A DNA stretch of 64,000 nt from Paramesorhizobium deserti. Its GTDB lineage: Bacteria; Pseudomonadota; Alphaproteobacteria; Rhizobiales; Rhizobiaceae. The translations under genes were made by a program, and so were the position numbers. The stretch lies in NCBI RefSeq assembly GCF_001558695.1, contig NZ_LNTU01000012.1, positions 645,777 through 709,776 of the forward strand, written 5' to 3'. The notes below the pieces were generated by a model, which did no database searches, was not told the DNA's origin, and worked only from the letters and a program-made list of their open reading frames with translations. This document shows positions 1-9,623 of this stretch, piece after piece (position 1 is the stretch's first letter; every line of letters starts with the position of its first letter).

Positions 1-85
1 TCTCCTGGCAACGCTCTTTCTTGACCGCAAGAGGACCCTGCACGACCTGCTTCTGGGCACCGTCGTGGTCCGTTCGGACCACTGA
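1..85 (+). CDS. RDD family membrane protein, C-terminal end only
   Basis: The window opens inside an open frame that ends with TGA at 83-85. The visible 27 residues include HDLLLGTVVV, which resembles the last helix and tail of RDD family membrane proteins. A gene of this family often lies just before bpt in related genomes (known context). The 5' end is outside the window, so neither domain content nor length can be checked. The family call rests on this short tail and on context. Confidence 0.55.
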   Translation, partial: LLATLFLDRKRTLHDLLLGTVVVRSDH

Positions 86-210
86 TCCGTGCCTTCGGAG
101 GGGGCTGGCGTTCAAATTTCAGCAATGAAACCCGGTGACAGTTTGATTTCTATTGACGTTTTCGGCGGCGGGTTCATGCTGAGATGGGCTTTGCATGTAC
201 CGGACGTCGC

Positions 211-957
211 ATGACTCACCAACCGCAACAATCGCCGCAGTTCTTTCTGACCGCTCCTTCGGCCTGCCCCTATCTCGAAGGCCAGTACGAACGGAAGGTC
301 TTCACGCATCTCGTCGGCGACAAGGCGAACGAGCTCAACGATCTCCTGACGCAGGGCGGCTTCCGCCGGTCGCAGAACATCGCCTATCGGCCGGCCTGCG
401 AGACCTGCCGTGCCTGCGTGTCGGTGCGCATCCTGGCGAACGAGTTCAAGATGGACCGCTCGTTGAAGCGCGTCTGGAAGCGCAATACCGATCTCATCGG
501 CCATAGCCACCGGGCCGAGCCTTCGACCGAGCAATATTCGCTCTTCCGCCATTATCTCGACGCGCGGCACCGCAAGGGCGGCATGTCCGACATGACCGTT
601 CTCGACTATGCGATGATGGTCGAGGACACGCATGTCAGCACGCAGATCATCGAATACCGCCGCCGCGGACCGGATTCCTTCATCAGCCAGAAGGGCGAAG
701 GCGAATTGCTCGCTGTCGCGCTGACCGACGTGATGTCGGACGGCCTGTCGATGGTCTATTCATTCTATGATCCTGATCTTGCCGACCGCTCGCTCGGTAC
801 CTTCATGATCCTCGATCATATCCAGCGTGCAGTCGCCCAGGGGCTGCCGCATGTCTATCTCGGCTATTGGGTCGAGGGATCGCGCAAGATGCAGTACAAG
901 ATCCGCTTCAAGCCGCAGGAGCATCTCGGCCCCAAGGGCTGGGAGCGGCGGGACTGA
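211..957 (+). CDS. bpt: Aspartate/glutamate leucyltransferase (bacterial N-end rule)
   Basis: Transfers leucine from Leu-tRNA to proteins with N-terminal Asp or Glu, marking them for ClpS/ClpAP degradation in the cytoplasm; alphaproteobacterial copies are often annotated as arginyltransferase. The 248-residue product begins [20 protein letters not shown]. It keeps the conserved cysteines of the N-terminal ATE domain (C19, then C63-x2-C66-x2-C69) and the C-terminal domain ([19 protein letters not shown]). The frame is open upstream to an ATG at 184, but homologues start near the ATG at 211. Neither start has a strong ribosome site. It is followed on the same strand by a DMT transporter about 105 bp away. 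Confidence 0.92.
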   Translation: MTHQPQQSPQFFLTAPSACPYLEGQYERKVFTHLVGDKANELNDLLTQGGFRRSQNIAYRPACETCRACVSVRILANEFKMDRSLKRVWKRNTDLIGHSHRAEPSTEQYSLFRHYLDARHRKGGMSDMTVLDYAMMVEDTHVSTQIIEYRRRGPDSFISQKGEGELLAVALTDVMSDGLSMVYSFYDPDLADRSLGTFMILDHIQRAVAQGLPHVYLGYWVEGSRKMQYKIRFKPQEHLGPKGWERRD

Positions 958-1062
958 CGCCATTCCCAGAAATCCACTCACGTCGGCCATCCGAATTTGA
1001 TAGACACGCACGGGCGCTGCGATTCTGCACGCTCTGTTTCACGAATTCAGAGGAAACCGTCC

Positions 1063-1962
1063 GTGCCGGCGCCACAGCTCGACCATCGCAAAGGCCTGAT
1101 CATCACCGGCATCGGCGGTCTCTTCCTCACGGTGGACATTCCGCTGATCAAGCTTGCCGACGGCAACACCTGGTCGATCCTGATGGTGCGCAGTTTCACC
1201 ACCTTCGCGTCCGCGCTCCTCATCTGGGCTATCTGGTCGTTCATGAGCGGGAAAATACGGCCGCTGGTGCCGTCACGCAGGGGCTATCTCGTCGGCCTTC
1301 TCTACGGCCTTTCCTCCATCGCCTTCATCTCCGGCGTATTCATGACCTCGACGGCCAATCTGGTCTTCATTCTCGCCTTCAACCCGATGTTCGCGGCGCT
1401 CCTTTCCTGGATATTCCTGAAGGAGCGGCCGAAACCGGCCACGCTCATTGCGATGGCCTTCATGCTGCTCGGCGTGGCGATCATCGTCAGCGAAGGCATC
1501 TCGTCGGGGCGCTGGCTGGGCGATCTGGTCGCGGTGGGGGCCGCACTCCTGATGGCCTCGGCCATCACCATCAGCCGCTCGACGGGCGAGGACATGGGGC
1601 TGACGGCGATCCTTTCCACCTGCATTCCCTTCCTGGTGGCAGCGATCGTGGTCTTCACCCATTCGGGCTATGCTATCGCCGACCCGAAATGGATCCTCTT
1701 CGATGGCGCGATCATGATGCCGATCGCCTTCCTCTGCCTCGCAACGGGCCCCAAATATATTTCCGGACCTGAGGTCGGCATGTTCTATCTGCTGGAAACC
1801 GTTCTGGCCCCGATCTGGGTGTGGATCATCTTTCTCGAGGCGCCGAGCCGCCAGAGCCTGATTGGCGGGCTCATCCTGATCGTCACGCTCATCGTGCACT
1901 CGCTCTGGCAGTTGCGCGATGCACACCGCGCCCGCACCAACCTGCCGCGCTATCCGCTTTAG
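1063..1962 (+). CDS. DMT superfamily (EamA) transporter
   Basis: A 299-residue inner-membrane protein of about ten hydrophobic helices in two EamA repeats, probably a metabolite or drug exporter; the substrate cannot be told. I chose the GTG at 1063 because AGAGGAAA lies about six bases upstream and the protein then starts at the usual place before the first helix (KGLIITGIGGLFLTVDIPLI). An ATG at 997 in frame would add 22 polar residues with no ribosome site. It ends convergently with parC, with a palindromic repeat between them. Confidence 0.85.
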   Translation: MPAPQLDHRKGLIITGIGGLFLTVDIPLIKLADGNTWSILMVRSFTTFASALLIWAIWSFMSGKIRPLVPSRRGYLVGLLYGLSSIAFISGVFMTSTANLVFILAFNPMFAALLSWIFLKERPKPATLIAMAFMLLGVAIIVSEGISSGRWLGDLVAVGAALLMASAITISRSTGEDMGLTAILSTCIPFLVAAIVVFTHSGYAIADPKWILFDGAIMMPIAFLCLATGPKYISGPEVGMFYLLETVLAPIWVWIIFLEAPSRQSLIGGLILIVTLIVHSLWQLRDAHRARTNLPRYPL

Positions 1963-2027
1963 ACCTTTCCCACTTTGATGGAATCGCTCGATTTTCAGAC
2001 CATTCCGTGCCGACACAGCCCCACCTC

Positions 2028-2154
2028 CGTCATCATCGGACTTGATCCGATGATCCATTCCGGAACGGCGATGCAGCGCGTGCATATCAGACCGTGGATG
2101 CGGTTTTGACCTTCAGGAATGGATCATCGGGTCAAGCCCGAGGATGATGACGAT
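2028..2154. repeat. Palindromic intergenic repeat, family A copy 1
   Basis: This lies between the convergent DMT and parC genes. The ends are inverted: CATCATCGGACTTGATCCGA on the left is matched on the right by TCGGGTCAAGCCCGAGGATG. An inner pair, GATCCATTCCGGAACGGCGA and CAGGAATGGATCATCGG, extends the palindrome. A close relative in the opposite orientation is at 34958-35084. It has no coding potential and looks like a MITE-like rhizobial intergenic element. Confidence 0.75.
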
Positions 2155-2172
2155 TGCAGGGGTATTCCCCGA

Positions 2173-4425
2173 TCAGGAGAACCGGCCCGAGCGCGGGAAG
2201 CCCTTGGGCACCATCCGGCCGGCGGAGGCGCGCGCGCCGATCCATTCGGCAAGCTCGTCCTTGCTGCGGGTGAAGGTCCGGTCGGCGGCGTCCTGCCAGG
2301 TCAGGCCCTGCTCGATGGCGAAGGTGCGGATGTCGGAAACGCCGCCATCCTTGTATTTCTGCAGGCGCACCCCCTTGCCGCGGCCCATTTCCGGGATATC
2401 GGCCAGGGCGAAAACCAGCAGTTTCCGGTTCTCGCCGACGATGGCGACGTGATCGCCCGTGATGCGGCTGCAGATCTTGGCTTCGTCGGGCGCCTTCACA
2501 TTCATGATCTGCTTGCCCTTGCGGGTGTTGGCCACCGTCTCCGTTTCGGGCACCACAAAGCCGTTGCCCTCGTGGGAGGCGAGAAGCAGCTTGCCGGCGG
2601 GGTTGTGCACAAAGGCGGTCACGATATCCTGATCGTTCTCCATATCGACCATGATGCGGACAGGCTCGCCATGGCCGCGCCCGCCCGGCAGCGTATTGGC
2701 GCCGATGGTGTAGAACTTGCCGCCGGTGGTGAAGATCAGGATCTTGTCCGTTGTCTCAGCATGGAAGGCGAGCTTGAGCTTGTCGCCTTCCTTGAAGGTC
2801 AGCGCCGAGAAATCGGCCAGATGCCCCTTCATGGCGCGCAGCCAGCCTTTTTCGGAGACGACCACTGTAACCGGCTCCTTCTCGATCATCGCATGGTGGA
2901 TGTCGCTGACGTCGTGGTTGGGCGCTTCGGCGAAGGTGGTGCGGCGCTTGCCGAGCGGCGTATCGGGTCCGAACTTCTTGCGGACATTGGCGATTTCCCA
3001 GCCGATCGTCTGCCATTGCTTGGCATCGGAGGCGAGGAGCTCCTCGATCTGCTTCTTCTCCTCGGTGAGGGCGTCGAACTCCTTGCGGATTTCGAATTCC
3101 TCGAGCTTGCGCAGCGAGCGCAGCCGCATGTTGAGGATCGCTTCGGCCTGGTTGTCGGTCAGGCTGAACGTATCCATCAATTGCTGCTTGGGATGATCCT
3201 CCTCGCGGATGATGCGGATCACCTCGTCGAGGTTCAGATAGGCGATCAGATAGCCGCCGAGCACCTCCAGCCGCTTCTCGATCTCGCCGTGCCGGTAGCG
3301 CGAGCGGCGGATCAGCACTTCCTTGCGGTGCTCAAGCCATTCCTTCAGCACATCGCGCAAGGAAAGCACGTTCGGCACCTTGCCATGCGACAGCACGTTC
3401 ATGTTGAGCGGGAAGCGGTTCTCCAGATCGGTCAGCTTGAACAGCGATTCCATCAGCAGTTCAGGATCGACCGAGCGGTTCTTCGGCTCCAGCACGATGC
3501 GGATATCTTCGGCGGATTCATCGCGTATGTCGTCGAGCAGCGGCAGCTTCTTTGCGATGAGCAGCTCGGCGATCTTCTCGATCAGACGCGATTTCTGCAC
3601 CTGATAGGGAATTTCGGTGACGACGATGACCCAAGTGCCGCGGCCGCCATCCTCCTTGTGCCAGCGCGCACGCAGGCGGAAGGCCCCTCGCCCGGTCCTG
3701 TAGGCCTCCAGGATCTGCTCCGCCGGTTCGACCAGAATGCCGCCGGTCGGGAAATCCGGTCCCGGCACCATCGCGACCAGTTCTTCGACGGTGGCGTCGG
3801 GCTTCTTGATCAGGTGCAGCGCCGCATCGCAGAGCTCGGCCGCATTGTGCGGCGGAATGGAGGTCGCCATGCCGACCGCGATACCGGAAGAGCCGTTCGC
3901 CAGAAGGTTGGGGAAGGCGCCGGGAAGGACGATCGGCTCCTCATCCTCCTCATTATAGGTGGGGCGGAAATCGATCGCGTCCTCGGTGATGCCGTCAAGA
4001 AGCAGCGTCGCCACATCGGTCATGCGCGCTTCTGTGTAGCGCATGGCGGCAGCGTTATCGCCGTCGATATTGCCGAAATTGCCCTGCCCGTCGACCAAGG
4101 GATAACGCACGGCGAAATCCTGCGCCAGGCGCACCAGCGCGTCATAGATCGCCTGGTCGCCATGCGGATGGAACTTGCCCATCACGTCGCCGACGATGCG
4201 GGCGCATTTCGCATAGGCCTGATCGGGATTGAGGCGCAGGAGCCGCATCGCGTGCATGATGCGGCGGTGCACCGGCTTCAGGCCATCGCGCACATCGGGA
4301 AGCGCCCGGTGCATGATGGTCGAAAGCGCGTAAGCGAGATAGCGCTCTTCCAGCGCCGACTTCAGGTCGACCGGTTCTATGTTGTTGTCGTCGCCGCCAC
4401 CCGGCGGAATCAGGCTTTTTCCCAT
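2173..4425 (-). CDS. parC: DNA topoisomerase IV subunit A
   Basis: The breakage-reunion subunit of topoisomerase IV, which decatenates sister chromosomes with ParE. The 750-residue product starts [20 protein letters not shown]. The quinolone-region motif [19 protein letters not shown] is present, and the catalytic tyrosine is Tyr130 in [10 protein letters not shown]. The N-terminal winged-helix and tower region is followed by a C-terminal set of about six GyrA/ParC-type repeats (for example [20 protein letters not shown]). The [15 protein letters not shown] form and the length match alphaproteobacterial ParC better than GyrA. It is transcribed alone, and its end is separated from the DMT gene by a palindromic repeat. 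Confidence 0.96.
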   Translation of the reverse strand: MGKSLIPPGGGDDNNIEPVDLKSALEERYLAYALSTIMHRALPDVRDGLKPVHRRIMHAMRLLRLNPDQAYAKCARIVGDVMGKFHPHGDQAIYDALVRLAQDFAVRYPLVDGQGNFGNIDGDNAAAMRYTEARMTDVATLLLDGITEDAIDFRPTYNEEDEEPIVLPGAFPNLLANGSSGIAVGMATSIPPHNAAELCDAALHLIKKPDATVEELVAMVPGPDFPTGGILVEPAEQILEAYRTGRGAFRLRARWHKEDGGRGTWVIVVTEIPYQVQKSRLIEKIAELLIAKKLPLLDDIRDESAEDIRIVLEPKNRSVDPELLMESLFKLTDLENRFPLNMNVLSHGKVPNVLSLRDVLKEWLEHRKEVLIRRSRYRHGEIEKRLEVLGGYLIAYLNLDEVIRIIREEDHPKQQLMDTFSLTDNQAEAILNMRLRSLRKLEEFEIRKEFDALTEEKKQIEELLASDAKQWQTIGWEIANVRKKFGPDTPLGKRRTTFAEAPNHDVSDIHHAMIEKEPVTVVVSEKGWLRAMKGHLADFSALTFKEGDKLKLAFHAETTDKILIFTTGGKFYTIGANTLPGGRGHGEPVRIMVDMENDQDIVTAFVHNPAGKLLLASHEGNGFVVPETETVANTRKGKQIMNVKAPDEAKICSRITGDHVAIVGENRKLLVFALADIPEMGRGKGVRLQKYKDGGVSDIRTFAIEQGLTWQDAADRTFTRSKDELAEWIGARASAGRMVPKGFPRSGRFS

Positions 4426-4690
4426 GGAATGGGGTTAGCAAGAGGGTGATTCTGCGGCAAGCCATTATGCGGAATCAGAGGCACGGGGCGGTGTTTTTCC
4501 GCATAATCCACCGCAATTCGACCTGTTTTCTCCGTACCGCCCGTTACGCCGCACCCAGCAATCGGCGCAGTTTGTGTCGTTGTTGAACTTTATAGGCAAT
4601 CGAATGCGCACTCTAATTGCCGAAAATCAATTCCGATTCCGGGGCCGATACTGTAGAAAAACGGCCTACCGACCAAAGAGGAAGCCCCCA

Positions 4691-5893
4691 ATGCCCGTCA
4701 TATCCATGCTGAAATCAACGGCACGCAATCTTGCTGCGGCGTCCGCCCTGTCGCTCATGATGGCGGGATCGGCCTTCGCATTCGACGGCAATGCCGTGGC
4801 GGAGCGCCTGAAGGAACTCTACGCGGCACAGGGCGGCGAACTCGCCTATCAGAGCGTGGAAACCAACGGCTCGACGGTTGTTCTGAAGGGCGCATCGGTC
4901 AGAGCGCCGGGGACGGCGGCGCAGGAAAAATCCATCGATCTCGGCGATGTCGCGCTCAACAATGTCTCCGATGCGTCCGACGGCGGCTACGATATCGGCC
5001 AGGCCGACATACCCGATATGACTCTCTCCTTCGAGGGGACGAACATCGCGATCAAGGGCATGGAGATGGAAAACCTCCATCTGGCGCCCAAGGGATCGAG
5101 CGATCCGCTGGCCAGCATCCTCTACTACCAGAAAGCCGAGATCAACGAGATCACCGTCAATCAGGCCGGTAACAACATCGCGACGATGCAGGACATCGTG
5201 GCGACGATCTCGCCTTTCAAGCAGGGTTCTCCCATCGACTACACCTGGGATGTCGACAAGATCGCGATCGATCTGAGCAAGGCAGAGCCTTCGAAGGCGA
5301 AGGAGACGCTGACGGCGCTCGGCTACGAGAAGATCAACGGCCATATCGATTCCAAGGGAAGCTGGTCGGTCCCGGACGGGCGCTTCAAGCTCGATCAGTT
5401 CAACCTCGTCATGGATGACGGCGGCACGCTCGGCATGACCTTCGACCTCGGCGGCTATACGCTCGATTTCATCAAGGGAATACAGGAGGCGCAGGCGACC
5501 CTCTCCGACAATCCGGACAGCGACGCGGCGGGGCTGGCAATGCTCGGCCTGATGCAGCAATTGACGGTAAACGGCGCGTCGATCCGTTTCGATGACGCTT
5601 CGCTCACCAACAAGCTCCTGGACTATTTCGCCAACCAGCAGGGCAGCGACCGCGCGACGCTCACCAACCAGGTGAAGGCGGTGCTGCCGCTCTTTGCCGG
5701 GCAGTTGAAGAATGCCGCATTCGCCGCCCAGGTGACGCAGGCGGTCAGCACCTATATCGACAATCCGAAGTCTCTGGAAATCCGGGCAACGCCGTCCGCG
5801 CCTGTCCCTGTCGCCGTTCTCATGGCCACCGGCTCGGCGCAGCCCGAAAAGCTGCCGGATCTGCTCAATGTGACGGTGACGGCGAATAAGTAG
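4691..5893 (+). CDS. Conserved secreted protein of unknown function
   Basis: I do not recognise a named family. The 400-residue product starts at the ATG at 4691 behind AAGAGGAAG and has a clear signal peptide (basic start, hydrophobic LAAASALSLMMAGSAFAF, cleavage probable after AFA). The mature part is rich in short beta-like stretches with many Asp, Asn and Gly residues and has no cysteines. It ends with PDLLNVTVTANK. This suggests a soluble periplasmic or surface-attached beta protein. It is transcribed away from parC and ends before a strong terminator shared with aspS. An in-frame ATG at 4574 would hide the signal peptide, so I rejected it. Confidence 0.7.
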   Translation: MPVISMLKSTARNLAAASALSLMMAGSAFAFDGNAVAERLKELYAAQGGELAYQSVETNGSTVVLKGASVRAPGTAAQEKSIDLGDVALNNVSDASDGGYDIGQADIPDMTLSFEGTNIAIKGMEMENLHLAPKGSSDPLASILYYQKAEINEITVNQAGNNIATMQDIVATISPFKQGSPIDYTWDVDKIAIDLSKAEPSKAKETLTALGYEKINGHIDSKGSWSVPDGRFKLDQFNLVMDDGGTLGMTFDLGGYTLDFIKGIQEAQATLSDNPDSDAAGLAMLGLMQQLTVNGASIRFDDASLTNKLLDYFANQQGSDRATLTNQVKAVLPLFAGQLKNAAFAAQVTQAVSTYIDNPKSLEIRATPSAPVPVAVLMATGSAQPEKLPDLLNVTVTANK

Positions 5894-5911
5894 GCAATGC
5901 AGCAGCTTTAT

Positions 5912-5978
5912 CTCTCCCTTGCGGGAGAGAAAGCGATTTCAACATCTTAGCGAAGCCAAGTGTTAGCAAATCGCAAGA
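5912..5978. repeat. Pair of intergenic hairpins
   Basis: CTCTCCC-TTGC-GGGAGAG (5912-5929) is a perfect 7-bp hairpin. Just after it, GCGATTT and AAATCGC form a second, longer-range stem. There is no coding frame. The first hairpin resembles the short palindromes common between rhizobial genes. Its role is unknown. Confidence 0.5.
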
Positions 5979-6012
5979 GAGGGGGCGTACCGATCCCCAC
6001 CTGATCTCAACA

Positions 6013-6044
6013 AAAAAAGCCCGGCATCACTGCCGGGCTTTTTC
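6013..6044. terminator. Bidirectional intrinsic terminator
   Basis: A-tract, then AAGCCCGGCA (6017-6026), loop TCAC, TGCCGGGCTT (6031-6040), then T-tract. The 10-bp GC-rich stem with A/T runs on both sides can stop transcription from the secreted-protein gene on the plus strand and from aspS on the minus strand. Confidence 0.9.
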
Positions 6045-6064
6045 ATAATCATCTGAATCGCTTG

Positions 6065-7855
6065 CTAGGCGTCCTTCTTAACCGGAGCGAGCCGGATGTG
6101 AAGGTCGCGCAATTGCGCGGGCGTCGCTTCGGACGGCGCGTTCATCAACAGGTCGTAGGCCTGCTGGTTCATCGGGAACATGGTGATCTCACGCAAATTC
6201 TTCGCGCCGACCAGCAGCATTACGATGCGGTCGATGCCCGCCGCCATGCCACCATGCGGCGGCGCGCCATACTGGAAGGCGCGATAGAGGCCGCCGAAAC
6301 GCTCTTCCACCGTGTCGCGGTCGAAACCGACGATCTCGAACGCCTTGACCATCGTGTCGGGCAGATGGTTGCGGATGCCGCCCGAGGCGATCTCGAAGCC
6401 GTTGCAGACCATGTCGTACTGGAAGGCCTTGATCGACAGCGGATCGGCATTCTGCAGCGCCTCGATGCCGCCCTGCGGCATGGAGAACGGGTTGTGGCCG
6501 AAATCGATCTTCTTCTCGTCCTCGTTCCATTCGTAGAACGGGAAATCGATGATCCAGCACAGTTCGAAGCGGTCACGGTCGACGAGATCCAGCTCCTCGC
6601 CGACGCGGGTGCGCGCGGCGCCGGCGAAGGCGACGAATTTCTTCGGGTCGCCGGCGACGAAGAAGCAGGCATCGCCGTCGTCGAGGCCAAGCTGAGTACG
6701 GATCGCCTCGGTGCGTTCCGGGCCGATGTTCTTGGCGAGCGGGCCGGCGCCTTCCAGCGCCTCGCCTTCCTTGCGCCAGAAGATATAGCCGAGGCCGGGC
6801 TGGCCCTCGCCCTGCGCCCAGGAGTTCATGCGGTCGCAGAAGGCGCGTGAACCGCCGGTTTTCGCGGGGATAGCCCAGATTTCGACCTTCGGGTCGCTGG
6901 CGATCATGTTGGCGAAGACCTTGAAGCCGGAACCGGCGAAATGCTCCGTCACCGCCTCCATGACGATGGGATTGCGCAGATCAGGCTTGTCGGAACCGTA
7001 TTTGCGCATCGCCTCATCATAGGGAATGCGCGGGAACTCCTTCGTGACCGGCTTGCCCTCGGCGAATTCCTCGAACACGCCGCGCAGCACCGGTTCCATC
7101 GTCTTCAGGATATCTTCCTGCTCGACGAAGCTCATTTCCAGGTCGAGCTGGTAGAACTCGCCCGGCAGGCGGTCGGCGCGCGGGTCCTCGTCGCGGAAGC
7201 AGGGCGCGATCTGGAAATAGCGGTCGAAGCCCGAGACCATGATGAGCTGCTTATAGATCTGCGGCGCCTGCGGTAGCGCATAGAACTTGCCGGGATGGAT
7301 ACGGCTCGGCACGAGGAAGTCGCGCGCGCCTTCCGGCGACGACGCGGTCAGGATCGGCGTCGAGAATTCGGTGAAGCCCACCTCGCCCATGCGCCGGCGC
7401 ATGGCGGCGATGATCTTCGTGCGGCTCATGATGTTCTTGTGCAGCGTGTCGCGGCGCAGGTCGAGGAAGCGGTATTTGAGGCGGATATCCTCGGGGTAAT
7501 CGGGCTCGCCGAACACCGGCAGCGGCAGTTCCTTCGCCGTTGACAGCACCTCGATCTCACGCGCGAAAATCTCGACCTCGCCCGTCGGCAGGTTGGGGTT
7601 GACCGTTTCCTCCGTGCGGGCCTTCACCTCGCCGTCGACCCGGATCACCCATTCGCCGCGAACGGTTTCGGCAACCTTGAAGGCCGGCGAATCGGGATCG
7701 GCGACGATCTGCGTCAGGCCGTAATGGTCGCGCAGGTCGATAAAGAGAATTCCGCCATGGTCACGGACGCGATGAACCCAGCCCGACAGGCGGACGGTCG
7801 AGCCGACGTCCGACTTGCGAAGTGCTGCGCAGGTGTGGCTGCGGTAACGGTGCAT
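6065..7855 (-). CDS. aspS: Aspartyl-tRNA synthetase
   Basis: Class IIb synthetase that charges tRNA-Asp, and probably also tRNA-Asn for GatCAB as in most alphaproteobacteria (inference). The 596-residue product begins [20 protein letters not shown]. It has the N-terminal OB-fold anticodon domain ([19 protein letters not shown]), motif 2 ([13 protein letters not shown]), the bacterial GAD insertion and motif 3 ([11 protein letters not shown]). The start at 7855 matches the family; the open frame runs 23 codons further upstream without support. It is divergent from rnd, and the gap holds inverted octamer arrays. Confidence 0.96.
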   Translation of the reverse strand: MHRYRSHTCAALRKSDVGSTVRLSGWVHRVRDHGGILFIDLRDHYGLTQIVADPDSPAFKVAETVRGEWVIRVDGEVKARTEETVNPNLPTGEVEIFAREIEVLSTAKELPLPVFGEPDYPEDIRLKYRFLDLRRDTLHKNIMSRTKIIAAMRRRMGEVGFTEFSTPILTASSPEGARDFLVPSRIHPGKFYALPQAPQIYKQLIMVSGFDRYFQIAPCFRDEDPRADRLPGEFYQLDLEMSFVEQEDILKTMEPVLRGVFEEFAEGKPVTKEFPRIPYDEAMRKYGSDKPDLRNPIVMEAVTEHFAGSGFKVFANMIASDPKVEIWAIPAKTGGSRAFCDRMNSWAQGEGQPGLGYIFWRKEGEALEGAGPLAKNIGPERTEAIRTQLGLDDGDACFFVAGDPKKFVAFAGAARTRVGEELDLVDRDRFELCWIIDFPFYEWNEDEKKIDFGHNPFSMPQGGIEALQNADPLSIKAFQYDMVCNGFEIASGGIRNHLPDTMVKAFEIVGFDRDTVEERFGGLYRAFQYGAPPHGGMAAGIDRIVMLLVGAKNLREITMFPMNQQAYDLLMNAPSEATPAQLRDLHIRLAPVKKDA

Positions 7856-7941
7856 GATGTCTGCCTCTGAAATTATGGAAATGAAGCGCGTTGCCACGCC
7901 GAAAATTCGGGCGGACAAGCGCATTTTGACCGGGATTTGTC

Positions 7942-8076
7942 AAGGGAGTAAGGGAGTAAGGGAGTAAGGGAGTAAGGGAGTAAGGGAGTAAGGGAGTAAG
8001 GGAGTTGGTGGCTGATTCCTCCGAGGAGGTCCATCCTATTCCCCTATTCCCCTATTCCCCTATTCCCCTATTCCCC
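7942..8076. repeat. Paired inverted octamer tandem arrays (VNTR-like)
   Basis: Eight perfect copies of AAGGGAGT run from 7942 to 8005. After about 30 bp, five perfect copies of TATTCCCC run from 8037 to 8076. On the opposite strand the second array reads GGGGAATA, so the two arrays are related in inverted orientation and could pair. They fill the divergent gap between aspS and rnd. Copy number in such arrays normally varies by slippage. The unit resembles the AGGGCAGT octamer of Brucella HOOF-Print loci (known from that genus). Confidence 0.9.
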
Positions 8077-8105
8077 TGCTCACGTAATCCCCTTATACAA
8101 ACCTC

Positions 8106-9260
8106 ATGAAGCTGATTACGACGACCCAGGGCCTCGAAGAGGCCGTTTCCGCCCTTTCGAAATCCGATTTCGTCACCATCGACACCGAATTCATCAGGGA
8201 AACAACATTCTGGCCTGAGCTGTGCCTCATCCAGATGGCGTCTCCCGATCATACGGCGCTGGTCGATGCGCTGGCGCCCGATCTCGATCTCAAGCCCTTC
8301 TTCGCGCTTATGGCCGACGAGAAGGTGATGAAGGTTTTCCACGCCGCGCGGCAGGATATCGAGATCATTTTCCATCTGGGCGATCTCATCCCGCATCCGG
8401 TGTTCGACACCCAGGTCGCAGCCATGGTCTGCGGCTTCGGCGATGCGATCTCCTATGACCAGCTCGTCCACCGGGTGACCGGCGCGCATCTCGACAAATC
8501 CTCCCGCTTCACCGATTGGCGGCGGCGGCCGCTTTCGGAAAAGCAGCTCGAATATGCGCTGGCCGACGTCACCTATCTCAGAGACATCTATCTCCACCTG
8601 AAAGCGGAGCTTGAGAAGGAAGGCCGCGCCGACTGGGTCAATGAGGAGATGAATATCCTCACCGCGCGGGAAACCTATGACCTCCATCCCGACGATGCAT
8701 GGAAGCGGCTCAAATCCAGGCTGCGCAAGCCGCCGGAACTGGCGGTCATGCGCGCGGTGGCGGCGTGGCGCGAACGCGAGGCGCGCGAGCGCAACGTGCC
8801 GCGCGGCCGCGTCATCAAGGACGACACCATCTACGAGATCGCCCAGCAGCAGCCGACCGACGCCGAGGCGCTGGGACGCCTCAGGACCATTCCGAAGGGC
8901 TGGGAGCGCTCGGGCCAGGCAGCCGGGCTGATCGCCGTCGTCAATGAAGCGCTTTCCATGCCGAAGGACCAGATGCCGCGGCTGCCCAAGCAATCGCATT
9001 CGCCGGAAGGCGCGGGCGCGGCGGCCGATCTTCTCAAGGTGCTGTTGAAGCTCGTCACCGAAGAATATGGCGTCGCCGCCAAGATCGTCGCCAATTCCGA
9101 TGATATCGACAAGATTGCAGCCCAGGGGGAAAAGGCCGAGGTGGCAGCACTTCACGGCTGGCGCCGCGAAGTGTTCGGCGAAAAGGCGCTGAAGCTCATC
9201 AGCGGTGAAATCGGCATCAAGTTCGAGAACCGGCGGATCACGGCGGTGGAGCTGGATTGA
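8106..9260 (+). CDS. rnd: Ribonuclease D
   Basis: A 3'-5' exoribonuclease that trims tRNA precursors. The 384-residue product starts MKLITTTQGLEEAVSALSKS. The DEDDy catalytic set is visible: D26 and E28 in VTIDTEFIRE, D84 in ARQDIEIIF, and Y150 and D154 in LEYALADVTYL. One HRDC domain follows (PPELAVMRAVAAWREREARE), with a second more divergent helical region at the C-terminus. Length and order match alphaproteobacterial RNase D. The start lies about 30 bp after the octamer array. A small antitoxin-like gene follows 20 bp after the stop. Confidence 0.95.
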   Translation: MKLITTTQGLEEAVSALSKSDFVTIDTEFIRETTFWPELCLIQMASPDHTALVDALAPDLDLKPFFALMADEKVMKVFHAARQDIEIIFHLGDLIPHPVFDTQVAAMVCGFGDAISYDQLVHRVTGAHLDKSSRFTDWRRRPLSEKQLEYALADVTYLRDIYLHLKAELEKEGRADWVNEEMNILTARETYDLHPDDAWKRLKSRLRKPPELAVMRAVAAWREREARERNVPRGRVIKDDTIYEIAQQQPTDAEALGRLRTIPKGWERSGQAAGLIAVVNEALSMPKDQMPRLPKQSHSPEGAGAAADLLKVLLKLVTEEYGVAAKIVANSDDIDKIAAQGEKAEVAALHGWRREVFGEKALKLISGEIGIKFENRRITAVELD

Positions 9261-9279
9261 GGGTAAAAGGGCTTCGCCC

Positions 9280-9561
9280 ATGAAGTGTGGGGCGTATTGC
9301 GCTTGTATACGCAAGCCATGGCCAAGCCTGCCAACGGATGAAGCGGCGGAGGCTTTTGTCGAACAAGCCGATCTGTCCCAGTATGATTGGAACGCGGCGG
9401 AACCGGTGAGCTACGAATTCGAGAAGAAGGCGGCAGCGCTCAACATGCGAATTCCGCAGAACCTGCTCGACGCGGTCAAGGCGAAGGCAGCCGCAAAGGG
9501 CGTTCCCTTTACACGCTACATCCAGCCGTTGATCGAGAAGGACATCGCCAGATCATCCTGA
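9280..9561 (+). CDS. CopG-type (ribbon-helix-helix) antitoxin, toxin gene absent
   Basis: The 93-residue frame carries MRIPQNLLDAVKAKAAAKGV, the ribbon-helix-helix DNA-binding region of CopG/BrnA-like antitoxins. Before it is the usual acidic toxin-binding segment (LPTDEAAEAFVEQADLSQYD). No toxin gene lies on either side: rnd is upstream and ppx is convergent downstream. Family members normally begin close to the LPTDEAAEAF segment. An ATG at 9318 begins MAKP in the wrong frame, so a one- or two-base indel near 9328 may have damaged the original start. As it stands, translation could begin at the ATG at 9280. Either an orphan antitoxin or a decaying remnant. Confidence 0.65.
   Translation: MKCGAYCACIRKPWPSLPTDEAAEAFVEQADLSQYDWNAAEPVSYEFEKKAAALNMRIPQNLLDAVKAKAAAKGVPFTRYIQPLIEKDIARSS
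9297..9314. promoter_or_regulatory. Possible autoregulatory operator of the antitoxin gene
   Basis: TTGCG-CTTGTATA-CGCAA is an inverted repeat around GTATAC that ends 3 bp before the ATG at 9318. Antitoxins of this fold often bind a palindrome covering their own promoter (family knowledge). The location, not a match to a known site, is the support. Confidence 0.35.
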
Positions 9562-9623
9562 GTCGGCCAATAAGGTAGCCAAAGGACAGCGAAGCCAGAG
9601 GCGAAACGAGCTCTCTCCTGGCG

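Noticed and set aside
2119..4449. A 776-codon open frame on the plus strand opposite parC
   Set aside because: It mirrors parC in the complementary frame, has low-complexity His/Arg/Asp-rich composition and no motif. Long antisense frames are expected in GC-rich genes.
7942..8076. CRISPR array
   Set aside because: Units are 8 bp and contiguous without spacers, so it is a simple tandem repeat. No cas genes are present.
9387..9578. A second small frame overlapping the antitoxin gene as the missing toxin
   Set aside because: It is a plus-two frame shadow with no toxin motif.
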